Shown: positions 34,506 to 43,907 of the stretch, piece after piece | How positions within the stretch are numbered: the stretch's first letter is position 1 | Layout: each line of letters starts with the position of its first letter | NCBI GenBank assembly: GCA_050250665.1 | Contig: JBFWOF010000004.1 | Location: 1 to 64,000, forward strand | DNA length: 64,000 nucleotides | Direction of reading: 5' to 3' | DNA from: JADKFD01 sp050250665 | GTDB lineage: Bacteria; Pseudomonadota; Gammaproteobacteria; Xanthomonadales; SZUA-5 | The notes under the pieces: generated by a model | Told to the model about the DNA's origin: nothing | The model's input: only the letters and a program-made list of their open reading frames with translations | Database searches by the model: none | Program-made: the position numbers and the translations under genes

Positions 34506-35120
34506 TCAGCCCGGTGGTATCACCGCGACAAAGCCGTCCTGCAGGGCGTCCAGCGCCTGTGAGCCGAGTGCGCCGAGGTCGGGGCGGCCGTCGTGCTCGA
34601 ACCAGTAGCGCATCGTGGCGCGGATCAGGCCGATGGCGGCGCCGGCCAGCATGCGCGCGCGCAGTTCGGCGTGGGCCGAGCCGGCAAAGCGCTGGGCGAA
34701 GACCCGGGCCATGGCCTGTTCCCAGTCGTGGTCGATCTCGTGCTCGCGGGCGATCAGCGAGGGCGCTGACTGCACCAGGCGCTGCTGGGCGATCAGCTGC
34801 TCGCGGTTGGCGGCGTAATCGCGGGCGAACTCGCGGGCGATGGCGCGCAGGCTGGCGAAGGGACTCTCGTTGACCGGCGCGCCTTCCAGCAGTTCCAGAA
34901 AACGCTCCAGGCGCTCGGCCCGATGCGGGAAGGCCAGCGCCTCCTTGTTGGCGAAATAGCGGAAGAAGGTGCGGCGACTGACGCCGGCATCGGCGCAGAT
35001 GTCGTCGATGGTCGTGGCCTCGAATCCATCGCGGTGAAAACGCCGGTTGGCGGCGCGTACCAGCGCCCTTCGGGTGGTGTCTTTCTTGTGTTCGCGCAAG
35101 CGCGCAGGTGACTTCTTCAT
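34506..35120 (-). CDS. TetR-family regulator divergent from the Pfa-type cluster
   Basis: The 204-residue protein has a basic N-terminus and a TetR helix-turn-helix (ATTIDDICADAGVSRRTFFRYFANKEALAF, about residues 35-64), followed by a helical ligand domain. It is divergent from the pfaD-like gene with only about 40 bp between starts, so it is a likely repressor of the lipid synthase cluster. A 15-bp imperfect palindrome at 35153-35167 could be its operator. The ligand is unknown; acyl-CoA or acyl-ACP would fit the context but is inference. Confidence 0.85.
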   Translation of the reverse strand: MKKSPARLREHKKDTTRRALVRAANRRFHRDGFEATTIDDICADAGVSRRTFFRYFANKEALAFPHRAERLERFLELLEGAPVNESPFASLRAIAREFARDYAANREQLIAQQRLVQSAPSLIAREHEIDHDWEQAMARVFAQRFAGSAHAELRARMLAGAAIGLIRATMRYWFEHDGRPDLGALGSQALDALQDGFVAVIPPG

Positions 35121-35152
35121 GGCCTAAGGATATAAGGGCGCGTCCAACAAAG

Positions 35153-35167
35153 TGCCACTCAGTGCCA
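35153..35167. promoter_or_regulatory. Candidate operator in the tetR/pfaD gap
   Basis: tgccactcagtgcca is a palindrome around CACT-c-AGTG with one mismatched pair. A tataag sequence at 35131-35136 could be the -10 box for the + strand. The palindrome would lie just downstream of transcription start and covers the proposed GTG start of pfaD. Confidence 0.5.
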
Positions 35168-36799
35168 AATTCAGCCCAAACCCAGGATTTGCGCCCGGAA
35201 TCGACCCTCAGCTGGGTCGCCGGCCCTCACCCGCCCGCGTATGCGCCGGCGGAGATCGCCGCCGCTCTGGCCCAGCCCCGGGTCACAGCGCACGTCATCC
35301 GCGATCCCGCCAACGGCGCCATCGGCATCGGACTGGGCGGCAGCCCGACCCCCGTGCCCCGTGCCCCGTGCCCCGAGCTGATCGGCAGACTGCCGCCGCT
35401 CTATCCCGAGTGGCTGGGCGATCGCGGCTTTGCCGAGGTCCATCGCACCCGCTTTGCCTATGTGGGCGGGGCCATGGCCAATGGCATTGCCAGCACGCGC
35501 ATGGTGATCGAACTGGCGCGCCAGGGTTTCCTCGGTTTCTTCGGCGCCGCCGGCCTGTCCTTGCCACGGATCGAAGCCGCCATCGACGAGCTGCAGCGGG
35601 AACTGGATCCGCAGCAGCTGCCCTGGGGCGTCAATCTGATCCACAGCCCGGCGGAGCCCGCACACGAAGAGGCCGTGGCCGAACTGCTGCTCAGGCGCGG
35701 CGTGCGCTGCGTCGAGGCCTCGGCCTATCTGCGCCTGACCCCGGCCGTGGTGCGCTACGCCTGCAGCGGGCTGAGCCGCGCTGCCGATGGTCAGGTGCTG
35801 CGCGCCCATCGGGTGATCGCCAAGGTCTCGCGCAGCGAAGTCGCGCGCCAGTTTCTGAATCCGCCACCGGCCGCGCTGTTGCAGAAGCTGCTCGAACGCG
35901 GACAGCTGACAGCGGACGAGGCAGAACTCGCCGCCGGCATTCCGCTGGTCGAGGATCTGACCGCGGAAGCCGATTCCGGCGGCCACACCGACAACCGGCC
36001 GATGGCGGTGCTGGTGCCGGAACTGGCGGCCTTGCGCAACCGCATTGCCGCCGAACGCGGCTACACCCGGCCGATTCGCATTGGCGCCGCCGGTGGTCTG
36101 GGCACGCCCGCTGCAGTCGCTGCCGCCTTCGCGTTGGGTGCGGATTATGTGCAGACCGGTTCGGTCAACCAGAGCTGCGTGGAGGCCGGCCTCGGCGCTG
36201 CCGCGCGGGCACAGCTGGCGCAGGCGGAGATGGCCGATGTGACCATGGCCCCGGCCGCCGACATGTTCGAGATGGGTGTGGATGTGCAGGTACTGCGTCG
36301 CGGCACCCTGTTCGCACCCCGCGCCCGCAAGCTCTACGAGTTGTACAAGAATTTTGCCAGCCTCGATGCCATCCCTGCCGCCGAGCGTGAGAAGGTCGAG
36401 AGCAGCCTGCTGCGCGCCAGCTTCGACCAGGCCTGGGCCAGCACCCGCGCCTTCTGGATGGGCCGCGACCCCAAACAGGTCGAACGCGCCGAGCGCGATC
36501 CCAAGCATCAGATGGCGCTGGTGTTCCGCAGCTATCTCGGCCTCGCCAGCCGCTGGGCCATCGACGGTCTGGCCGGGCGCGAATCCGACTACCAGATCTG
36601 GTGTGGCCCGGCGATGGGCGCCTTCAACAGCTGGGTGCGCGGCAGCTTTCTGGAAGACCCCGAAGCCAGAACCGTGGTCCAGGTGGCGCGCAACCTGCTG
36701 GAAGGCGCAGCCGTCATCACCCGCGCCCAGCAGCTGCGCAGCTTTGGCGCGCCGGTGCCGGCCAGCGCCTTCGCTTTCCGGCCGCGGCCGCTGGCGTGA
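35162..36799 (+). CDS. pfaD: PfaD-like FMN-dependent enoyl reductase (nitropropane dioxygenase fold)
   Basis: This is the trans-acting enoyl reductase of Pfa-type synthases; it reduces enoyl intermediates on the megasynthase ACPs. The protein is about 545 residues. TIM-barrel and FMN-site patterns are seen: ARQGFLGFFGAAGLS, PWGVNLIHSP, RGVRCVEASAYLRLTPAVV, then IGAAGGLGTPAAVAAAFALGADYVQTGSVNQ. The C-terminal block DYQIWCGPAMGAFNSWVRGSFLEDP is typical of PfaD. The start is uncertain; GTG 35162 is the best fit outside tetR. Near residue 64 a 7-bp period run (gtgcccc, 35354-35374) encodes a short proline-rich insert. It is first gene of the cluster. Confidence 0.88.
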   Translation: MPNSAQTQDLRPESTLSWVAGPHPPAYAPAEIAAALAQPRVTAHVIRDPANGAIGIGLGGSPTPVPRAPCPELIGRLPPLYPEWLGDRGFAEVHRTRFAYVGGAMANGIASTRMVIELARQGFLGFFGAAGLSLPRIEAAIDELQRELDPQQLPWGVNLIHSPAEPAHEEAVAELLLRRGVRCVEASAYLRLTPAVVRYACSGLSRAADGQVLRAHRVIAKVSRSEVARQFLNPPPAALLQKLLERGQLTADEAELAAGIPLVEDLTAEADSGGHTDNRPMAVLVPELAALRNRIAAERGYTRPIRIGAAGGLGTPAAVAAAFALGADYVQTGSVNQSCVEAGLGAAARAQLAQAEMADVTMAPAADMFEMGVDVQVLRRGTLFAPRARKLYELYKNFASLDAIPAAEREKVESSLLRASFDQAWASTRAFWMGRDPKQVERAERDPKHQMALVFRSYLGLASRWAIDGLAGRESDYQIWCGPAMGAFNSWVRGSFLEDPEARTVVQVARNLLEGAAVITRAQQLRSFGAPVPASAFAFRPRPLA

Positions 36800-36816
36800 G
36801 CGCCGTACCCGCTCCA

Positions 36817-36867
36817 GTAGGTCAGGTTGCCCTGTCACGTAGGCCGCTGCGCGTCCAAGGTGACCTA
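36817..36867. repeat. Intergenic copy of the gtaggtcacgt palindromic element
   Basis: The ends gtaggtcaggtt and aaggtgacctac are inverted copies. The inner part tcacgtaggccgctgcgcgt closely resembles intergenic DNA at 37159-37193 and coding DNA at 47757-47790 and 49721-49756 inside the pfaC-like gene. It lies after the pfaD stop. Confidence 0.8.
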
Positions 36868-37486
36868 CGTCCGGGCAGGCAAGCTGCAAACGGCGTCATT
36901 GCGACCCCGGGGCTCATCCGGGGGAAGCAATCCAGTGCAAAGCGCCAGATCCATGTTTCACGCGGAGACGCGGAGGGCGCGGAGAAAGGATGGCGGCTCT
37001 ACTCCGCGTCCTCCGCACCTTCGCGTGAGATCGCTCTTGGTGCCCTGGGCTTGAAACCGCCTGGAGGAGGGACGCGCGTCTGCGCGGCTGCTGTTGATTT
37101 GAAGCCCGCGCAAAGCGGCGCCGCAGGCGCGGCGCCCTCCATTTGGCGCATCACCGTGTCACGTAGGCCGCTTCGCGTCCAACGTGACCTACGTCCGGGC
37201 AGGCAAGCTGCAAACGGCGTCATTGCGACCCCGGGGCTCATCCGGGGGAAGCAATCCAGTGCAAAGCGCCAGATCCATGTTTCACGCGGAGACGCGGAGG
37301 GCGCGGAGAAAGGCTGGCGGCTCTACTCCGCGTCCTCCGCGCCTCCGCGTGAGATCGCTCTTGGTGCCCTGGGCTTGAAACCGCCTGGAGGAGGGACGCG
37401 CGCCTGCGCGGCCGCTGTTGATCTCAAGCCCGCGCAAAACGGCGCCGCAGGCGCGGCGCCCTCCATTCAGCGCGTCACCGTGTCAC
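36833..37486. repeat. Tandem duplication of a 324-bp composite unit
   Basis: Unit 1 starts at 36833 and unit 2 at 37157, nearly identical throughout. Each unit contains half of the palindromic element (tcacgtaggccgc to gacctacg). It then holds a cattgcgaccccggggctca copy and an acgcggagacgcggagggcg segment with its inverted partner. It ends with a gcgccgcaggcgcggcgccc hairpin. No gene is supported between 36800 and 37529. The unit separates pfaD from pfaA. Confidence 0.9.
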
Positions 37487-37529
37487 TACGTCCCCGCGGC
37501 GACCTGCCTTTTGCTCTTGCGAGATTGCC

Positions 37530-40500
37530 ATGACCATCGCCCAGCGTTCCCCGATCGCCATCGTCGGCGTCAGCGCCCTGTTTCCGGGTTCGTCGGACGC
37601 CACCGGATTCTGGCGCGACATACTGGCCGGTCGCGATCTGCTCACTGACGTGCCCGAGTCACACTGGCGCATCGCCGATTACTACGACCCGGACCCGAAG
37701 GCGCCGGACAAGACCTATGCGCGTCGGGGCGGCTTTCTGGACCCGGTCGATTTCGATGCGCTGGCCTGGGGCTTGCCGCCATCGACACTGCCGGCGACCG
37801 ATACCTCGCAGCTGCTGGCATTGATCGTGGCCCAGGCGGTGTTGCAGGACGCCGCGGGCGAAGCTTTCGAACACATGGACCGCTCGCGCATCTCGGTGAT
37901 CCTGGGTGTGACCTCGGCGCAGGAGCTGCTGTTCTCGATGGTGTCGCGACTGCAGCGTCCGGTCTGGGCGCAGGCCTTGCGGGACTCCGGTCTGGACGAA
38001 GCCATGGTCGAGGCCGCCTGTGCCCGCATCGCCGACAGTTATGTGCCCTGGCAGGAGGCCAGTTTTCCCGGATTGCTCGGCAATGTCGTCGCCGGCCGTA
38101 TCGCCAATCGACTGAATCTGGGCGGCACCAACTGCGTCACCGATGCCGCCTGCGCCTCCTCGCTGAGCGCGCTGTCGATGGCCGTCAGCGAACTGCAGCT
38201 GGGCGACAGTGATCTGGCCATTGCCGGCGGTGTCGACACGCTCAATGACATCTTCATGTACATGTGCTTTTCGAAGACGCCGGCGCTGTCACCCAGCGGC
38301 GATTGCCGGCCCTTCAGCGTGTCGGCCGACGGCACCATGCTCGGTGAAGGCCTGGGCATGGTCGCGCTGAAGCGGCTGGCCGACGCCGAGCGCGACGGCG
38401 ACCGCATCTATGCCGTGCTGCGCGGCATAGGCACGGCCAGCGACGGCCGTTCCAAGAGCGTCTACGCGCCGGTCTCGGCCGGCCAGGCGCAGGCCTTGCG
38501 GCGCGCCTACGAGCAGGCCGGTTACGGACCGGACAGCGTGGAACTGGTCGAAGCCCACGGCACCGGCACCAAGGCCGGTGATGTCGCCGAGTTCGAGGGC
38601 CTGCGCCTGTGTTTTGCGCCCGAGGGTGGCGAGCAGCAAGCCTGGTGCGCACTGGGTTCGGTGAAGAGCCAGATCGGCCACACCAAGGCTGCCGCGGGCG
38701 CGGCCGGACTGTTCAAGGCGGTCATGGCGCTGCATCACAAGGTCTTGCCGCCGACCATCAAGGTGGATGCGCCGAACCCTAAGCTGGGCATCGAGCGCAG
38801 TCCCTTCTATCTCAACACCCACAGCCGGCCGTGGATCCGCGGCAGCGCCCATCCGCGACGGGCTTCGGTCAGTGCCTTCGGCTTTGGCGGATCGAATTTC
38901 CATGCCACGCTGGAGGAATATCAGGGCGATTCGCCGGCCTTGCGCCTGCCGGTGCAGCCTTGCGAGCTGGTGCTGATCGCGGCCGATTCGATCGCCGAAT
39001 TGCAGCAGGGTGCAGTCGTGCTGCGAGACAGCAACGCGCCCCTGGCGCAGATCGCGGCGGACAGTCGCCGCCGCTGGCGCGCGCAGGCGCGGCATCGGCT
39101 GGCGCTGGTCGCCAGCAGCAGCGCCCAGCTGCACACGAGGCTGGAGGCCGCGCTCAAACAGATGGCGGCCAGGCCGGAACAGGCATTCGCACTGGCCGAC
39201 GGCAGCAGCTACGGAAACGGGCCTGTGGCCGGCAGCACCGCCTTCCTGTTCCCCGGTCAGGGCAGCCAGTACCTGAACATGGGCGATGCCGTGGCCATGC
39301 AGTTCAGCGCGGCTCGCGCGGTCTGGGATCGCGCCGCCGATCTGCCGCTGGACGCGCAAACCGCACTGCACCAGATCGTTTTCCCGCAGCCGGCCTTCGA
39401 TAGCGAAACCGGAGCGGCCCAGCTGTCCCGATTGACCGCGACCGAATGGACCCAGCCGGCGCTGGCCGCGCATTCCGCTGCGCTGCTGGCCTGCCTGCGT
39501 GAACTCGGCATCGATGCCGCTGCCCACGGCGGACACAGCTTCGGCGAGCTCATGGCCCTGCACGCCGCCGGCGTTCTGGGCCTCGATCAGGCCCTGAGCC
39601 TGGCGCGAGCCCGCGGACTGGCCATGCGCGATGCGGCGGGCGAGCCCGGCGCCATGATCGCGATCTCCGAAACGCTGGAACGGGTGCAGGCGCTGCTGAA
39701 CGAGCACGCGCCCGAGTTGGTCATCGCCAATCACAACGGACCCAAGCAGGTGGTGGTCTCCGGAACACTGGCGGCGGTGGAAAAGCTGCAGACCGTGCTG
39801 GCCCAACAGGGCATGGCCGGCCGGCGCCTGCCAGTCGCCAGCGCCTTCCATTCGACCCTGGTGGCCGGCGCCAGTCATGCCTTTGCTGAAGCGCTCGCCG
39901 GCGTCGACCTGACCGCCGCGAGCGTGCCGGTCTACGGCAACACCCACGCCGCCAAATACCCGAGCGAGGCCGCGGAGATTCGTGCGCAGCTGGCGGCGCA
40001 GCTGGCGCAGCCGGTGCGCTTCGTCGACATGATCGAGGCCATGTACGCCAGGGGCATCCGCCAGTTCGTCGAGGTCGGCCCCGGCGCCGTGCTCAGTGGC
40101 CTGGTAGCAGCCATCCTCGGCGAGCGCCCTCATCGCGCCATCGCCCTCGATCGCAAGAACAGGAACGGAGTCGAGTCGCTGCTGATCGGTCTGGCACAAC
40201 TGGCCGCGGCTGGCATGGGCATGCAGCCACAGGCGCTGTTTGCCGACACCCGTTTGCCTCCCGCCACCGCAGCGCCAGCGAAGCACGCGATTGCCATCAA
40301 TGGCAGCAACATCGGCAAGCCGGTGAGAGCCGGTGGAGCAGGTGTCGGAGTAGTAGCGAGTGACGGTCAGGGCGGAGAGGCCAAAGGCTCTGCTCTTCGC
40401 TCTGGTCCGACACCGACACCCGCTCCTGCTGTTGTGGCTACACCAACCGCCGCTCCAGCACCCACTTCATCGCCCACACTCAACAGGACTGCCGCCATGT

Positions 40501-43500
40501 CTGCCGAATCCAGCCCCTCACCCGACTGGCTGAACGCGTTTCAGCAGATGCAGCAGCACACGGCCGAGGCCCACGCCAGCTTTCAGCGGGCCATGGCCGA
40601 TAGCCACAGCGCCTATCTGCGGCTGGCCGAGACGGCGATGGCGGGATTGGCGGCGGGGACCGGAAGTAGCGCGGCTCCGGCGCGCGTCGAGTCGGTGCAG
40701 GCGACGAGCAAGATCGCGCCGGCGGCCGCGGCTCTGGGTGTCGCGCACAGCGCCGGGCGCCTCGCGGAACCGGCTTTGGTCGAAAACACGCCTGATCGCC
40801 GCGAGGACCCGGCCTACGTTGGCGGGACCGAGGCCTCAGCCGCCGAAAGCACCGCTCCGGCTTTCGATCTCGCCGGCCTGCTGCTAGACATCGTCGCCGA
40901 CAAGACCGGCTATCCGGTTGACATGCTCAATCTGGACATGGATCTGGAGGGCGATCTCGGCATCGATTCGATCAAGCGGGTCGAGATTCTGGCCGCGGTC
41001 GACGAGCGCGCGCCGCAGCTGCCGAAGGTCGATCGGGCGCAGCTCGGGGCGATGGCGACGCTGGCGCAGATCGTGGCGGCGCTGGAGAGTAGCGCGGCTC
41101 CGGCGCGCGTCGAGTCGGTGCAGGCGACGAGTACGATCGCGCCGGCGGCCGCGGCTCTGGGTGTCGCGCACAGCGCCGGGCGCTTCGCGGAACCGGCTTT
41201 AGTCGAAAGCACGCCTGATCGCCGCGAGGACCCGGCCTACGCTGGCGGGCCCTCCGCTGCGACCGTTGCCGCCGAAAACTCGGTTCCGACTGTCGGTCTC
41301 GCCGGCCTGCTGCTCGCCATCGTCGCCGACAAGACCGGCTATCCGGTCGACATGCTCAATCTGGACATGGATCTGGAGGGCGATCTGGGCATCGATTCGA
41401 TCAAGCGGGTCGAGATTCTGGCCGCCGTCGACGAACGCGCGCCGCAGCTGCCGAAGGTGGATCGCGCCCAACTCGGGGCGATGGCCACGTTGCGGCAGAT
41501 TGTCACCGCGCTGGAGAGTAGCGCGGCTCCGGTGCGCGTCGAATTGGTGCAGGCGACGAGCAAGATCGCGCCGGCGGCCGCGGCTCCGGGTGTCGCGCAC
41601 AGCGCCGGGCGCTTCGCGGAACCGGCTTTGGTCGAAAACACGCCTGATCGCCGCGAGGACCCGGCCTATCAGGGCGCGGCGCTCGGTCGCTACGAGCTGC
41701 AGCGCGTCCCGGCCCCGGCTAGCGGCCTGTCCATGCCCGGCCTGTTCGACGGCGACACCTTGTCAGTGATCGGGCATGCCGAGATCGCGCCTCTGCTGGT
41801 CGCGGAACTTCAGGCCCGTGGGGTCGCGGCACGGGTCGACACGGCGCTGCCGTCGCAAGCACGCAAGTGCATCTACCTCGGTGCCACGCGCTCTGTGGAA
41901 TCGGTGGATGCCGCCATCGCCCTGAACCACGAGGCCTTTGCGCTGGCGCGGCAGCTGGCGCCGACCTTGCAGTCGCAGCCGGGTTTGTTCGTGGCCGTGC
42001 ATGGCGATCTGGAAGCCGCCGGGGCCAGCGCCGATGCGGCCTGGGCAGCGGGGGTGCCGGCGCTGATCAAGACCTGCGCGCTGGAATGGCCGCAGGCGGC
42101 CTGCAAATCGATTGCCGCAGACCTGAACACGACGCTGCCGCAGTTGGCACGGTGGATCGCCGACGAGCTGCTCGGCGGCGGCGGTGAAATCGAAGTCGCG
42201 CTGGCGGCGACAGGCGAACGCAGCAGCTGGATCAGCGTGCCGCGCCCGGTTCAGCCCGACTCGCCGGTGATTGCCGCCGGCGATGTGGTCGTCGTCAGCG
42301 GTGGTGCCCGCGGCGTTACCGCGCCCTGTCTGATCGAATGGGCCGGTCGCGCCTCGCCGCGGCTGGTCCTGCTCGGACGCAGCGCGCTGAGTCCGGAGCC
42401 CGCGATTTGCGCAGGCCTCCACGGTGAAAGCGAGCTCAAGCAGGCCTTGTTGAGCGCCGCACAGGCCGCCGGCGAGCGTTTGACCCCGGCCGAGCTGCAG
42501 GCGCGCGTGCGCCAGGTCCTGAGCACGCGCGAGATTCGCGCCACCCTGGCTGAGCTCGCCGCCGTCGGCTGTGAGGCACACTATCTGCGGGCCTCGGTCG
42601 AGGATGCGGCTGAAGTCGACGCCGCACTGCGCCGGGTGCGCAGCGAAATCGGCCCGATCCGTGGTCTGATCCATGCCGCCGGCGTGATTGCCGACAAGCG
42701 CATCGCCGACAAGACCGACGCCCAGTTCGCGCAGGTATTCGCCACCAAGGTGGGTGGCCTGCGGCATCTGCTGGCAGCGACCCGAGACGACGAACTCAAG
42801 CTGCTGGTGGCCTTCTCCTCGGTGTCGGCGCGTTGCGGCAATACCGGGCAGGCCGACTACGCCATGGCCAATGAGGTGCTGTCCAAGGTGCTCGCGGCCG
42901 AACAGCGGCGCAAACCGGCATTGCGGGTCAAGTCGCTGGGTTGGGGACCCTGGCAGGGCGGCATGGTCAATCCGGCGCTGGCGGCGCGCTTCGCCGAACT
43001 CGGGGTGCCGATGATTCCCCTCGACCTGGGTGCGCGCTTGTTTGCCGATGAGATGGCCGATGCCGGTGCGCTGGAACTGGTATTGGGCGGCGAACCGCGA
43101 CCACAGGCGCTGCTGGTCGACGGCGCCCAGTCGCGTATTGAAGCCCTGGAACTGCGCATCGATCAGGACAGCCATGGCTGGCTGGAGGGGCACCAGGTGG
43201 CCGGATTACCGGTGGTGCCGCTGGCGCTGGTGGCCGAGTGGATGGCCCGCGCCGTGCGCGGCTGGCGTCCCGGCCTGCCGCTGCGCGCCCTGCATGAGCT
43301 TAAGGTGCTCAAGGGCATACGCCTGAGTGGCTTCCGCAACGGCGGCGACTGTATGCGCATCGAGGCCCGCAGCCGCGCCGGTGATCCGCAGCTGGAGCTG
43401 CGCATCCTGGGCAAGAATGGCGTGCTCCATTACAGCGCCCGCGCCGAATTTGGTCGGCCCGAGATCAGCGCGGAAGCTCGCCCGACGATGCAGCTGGAAG

Positions 43501-43907
43501 CCTGGAACGGCACGCCGATGTACCAGGATCTGCTGTTCCATCGCGGCCGCTTCGAATTGATCGAAAGCCTGACCGGGATCTCCGACGAAGGCGTCGCTGC
43601 ACGTTTGCGCGGCGTGGCCGCAGCGGCCTGGCCAGACCAGGACTGGCACTTCGATGTCGCCGCGCTGGACGGCGGTCTGCAACTGGCGGTGCTCTACGGC
43701 CAGCGCATGCTCGGTGGCCCCAATCTGCCGACCAGCGTTGCCGAGCTGCGACACCTGGCGACGCCGGTGCCCGGTCCGATCACCGCAGCCGCCTATGCCC
43801 GCCGTGTCGGTCAGGGCATGACCACCACCGACATCGTCTACACCGACGCCAGCGGCCGCGCCGTGGCCGAAATGCTGGGCGTGCAGAACCACGCGATCGC
43901 GCCGTGA
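37530..43907 (+). CDS. pfaA: PfaA-like iterative lipid synthase: KS-AT-ACP-ACP-KR-DH
   Basis: This is the main extending protein of a polyunsaturated-fatty-acid-type synthase, 2125 residues. Domains: ketosynthase 8-460 (Cys208 in DAACASS, His343, His384); acyltransferase about 570-880 (GQGSQ at 576, nucleophile Ser670 in GHSFG); two acyl carrier proteins with LGIDSIK phosphopantetheine sites at Ser1147 and Ser1290; ketoreductase about 1580-1830 (SGGARGV, Tyr1777, Asn1781); and a C-terminal dehydratase-like hot dog domain with H1888-x3-G-x4-P and Asp2047 intact. Marine PfaA proteins have more ACPs (typically 4-9). ACPs are set between three near-identical 51-residue linkers. It needs the phosphopantetheinyl transferase encoded at 51887. 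The fatty product cannot be predicted from sequence. Confidence 0.93.
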   Translation: MTIAQRSPIAIVGVSALFPGSSDATGFWRDILAGRDLLTDVPESHWRIADYYDPDPKAPDKTYARRGGFLDPVDFDALAWGLPPSTLPATDTSQLLALIVAQAVLQDAAGEAFEHMDRSRISVILGVTSAQELLFSMVSRLQRPVWAQALRDSGLDEAMVEAACARIADSYVPWQEASFPGLLGNVVAGRIANRLNLGGTNCVTDAACASSLSALSMAVSELQLGDSDLAIAGGVDTLNDIFMYMCFSKTPALSPSGDCRPFSVSADGTMLGEGLGMVALKRLADAERDGDRIYAVLRGIGTASDGRSKSVYAPVSAGQAQALRRAYEQAGYGPDSVELVEAHGTGTKAGDVAEFEGLRLCFAPEGGEQQAWCALGSVKSQIGHTKAAAGAAGLFKAVMALHHKVLPPTIKVDAPNPKLGIERSPFYLNTHSRPWIRGSAHPRRASVSAFGFGGSNFHATLEEYQGDSPALRLPVQPCELVLIAADSIAELQQGAVVLRDSNAPLAQIAADSRRRWRAQARHRLALVASSSAQLHTRLEAALKQMAARPEQAFALADGSSYGNGPVAGSTAFLFPGQGSQYLNMGDAVAMQFSAARAVWDRAADLPLDAQTALHQIVFPQPAFDSETGAAQLSRLTATEWTQPALAAHSAALLACLRELGIDAAAHGGHSFGELMALHAAGVLGLDQALSLARARGLAMRDAAGEPGAMIAISETLERVQALLNEHAPELVIANHNGPKQVVVSGTLAAVEKLQTVLAQQGMAGRRLPVASAFHSTLVAGASHAFAEALAGVDLTAASVPVYGNTHAAKYPSEAAEIRAQLAAQLAQPVRFVDMIEAMYARGIRQFVEVGPGAVLSGLVAAILGERPHRAIALDRKNRNGVESLLIGLAQLAAAGMGMQPQALFADTRLPPATAAPAKHAIAINGSNIGKPVRAGGAGVGVVASDGQGGEAKGSALRSGPTPTPAPAVVATPTAAPAPTSSPTLNRTAAMSAESSPSPDWLNAFQQMQQHTAEAHASFQRAMADSHSAYLRLAETAMAGLAAGTGSSAAPARVESVQATSKIAPAAAALGVAHSAGRLAEPALVENTPDRREDPAYVGGTEASAAESTAPAFDLAGLLLDIVADKTGYPVDMLNLDMDLEGDLGIDSIKRVEILAAVDERAPQLPKVDRAQLGAMATLAQIVAALESSAAPARVESVQATSTIAPAAAALGVAHSAGRFAEPALVESTPDRREDPAYAGGPSAATVAAENSVPTVGLAGLLLAIVADKTGYPVDMLNLDMDLEGDLGIDSIKRVEILAAVDERAPQLPKVDRAQLGAMATLRQIVTALESSAAPVRVELVQATSKIAPAAAAPGVAHSAGRFAEPALVENTPDRREDPAYQGAALGRYELQRVPAPASGLSMPGLFDGDTLSVIGHAEIAPLLVAELQARGVAARVDTALPSQARKCIYLGATRSVESVDAAIALNHEAFALARQLAPTLQSQPGLFVAVHGDLEAAGASADAAWAAGVPALIKTCALEWPQAACKSIAADLNTTLPQLARWIADELLGGGGEIEVALAATGERSSWISVPRPVQPDSPVIAAGDVVVVSGGARGVTAPCLIEWAGRASPRLVLLGRSALSPEPAICAGLHGESELKQALLSAAQAAGERLTPAELQARVRQVLSTREIRATLAELAAVGCEAHYLRASVEDAAEVDAALRRVRSEIGPIRGLIHAAGVIADKRIADKTDAQFAQVFATKVGGLRHLLAATRDDELKLLVAFSSVSARCGNTGQADYAMANEVLSKVLAAEQRRKPALRVKSLGWGPWQGGMVNPALAARFAELGVPMIPLDLGARLFADEMADAGALELVLGGEPRPQALLVDGAQSRIEALELRIDQDSHGWLEGHQVAGLPVVPLALVAEWMARAVRGWRPGLPLRALHELKVLKGIRLSGFRNGGDCMRIEARSRAGDPQLELRILGKNGVLHYSARAEFGRPEISAEARPTMQLEAWNGTPMYQDLLFHRGRFELIESLTGISDEGVAARLRGVAAAAWPDQDWHFDVAALDGGLQLAVLYGQRMLGGPNLPTSVAELRHLATPVPGPITAAAYARRVGQGMTTTDIVYTDASGRAVAEMLGVQNHAIAP
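40665..41669 (+). repeat. Coding repeat: three 153-bp linkers flanking two ACPs
   Basis: Linker units of 51 codons lie at 40665-40817, 41088-41240 and 41517-41669 (spacing 423 and 429 bp). Each begins SSAAP and ends REDPAY. The two ACPs between them are almost identical at DNA level. The 19-mer gtagcgcggctccggcgcg at the start of linkers 1 and 2 also occurs in intergenic DNA at 3516. Linker 3 differs from it by one base in this stretch (ccggtgcgc). Confidence 0.9.

Noticed and set aside
36601..37533. 310-codon frame spanning the pfaD end and the 324-bp duplication
   Set aside because: It overlaps the pfaD 3' end in another frame, and its second half is a twofold repeat of the duplicated DNA with no domain.
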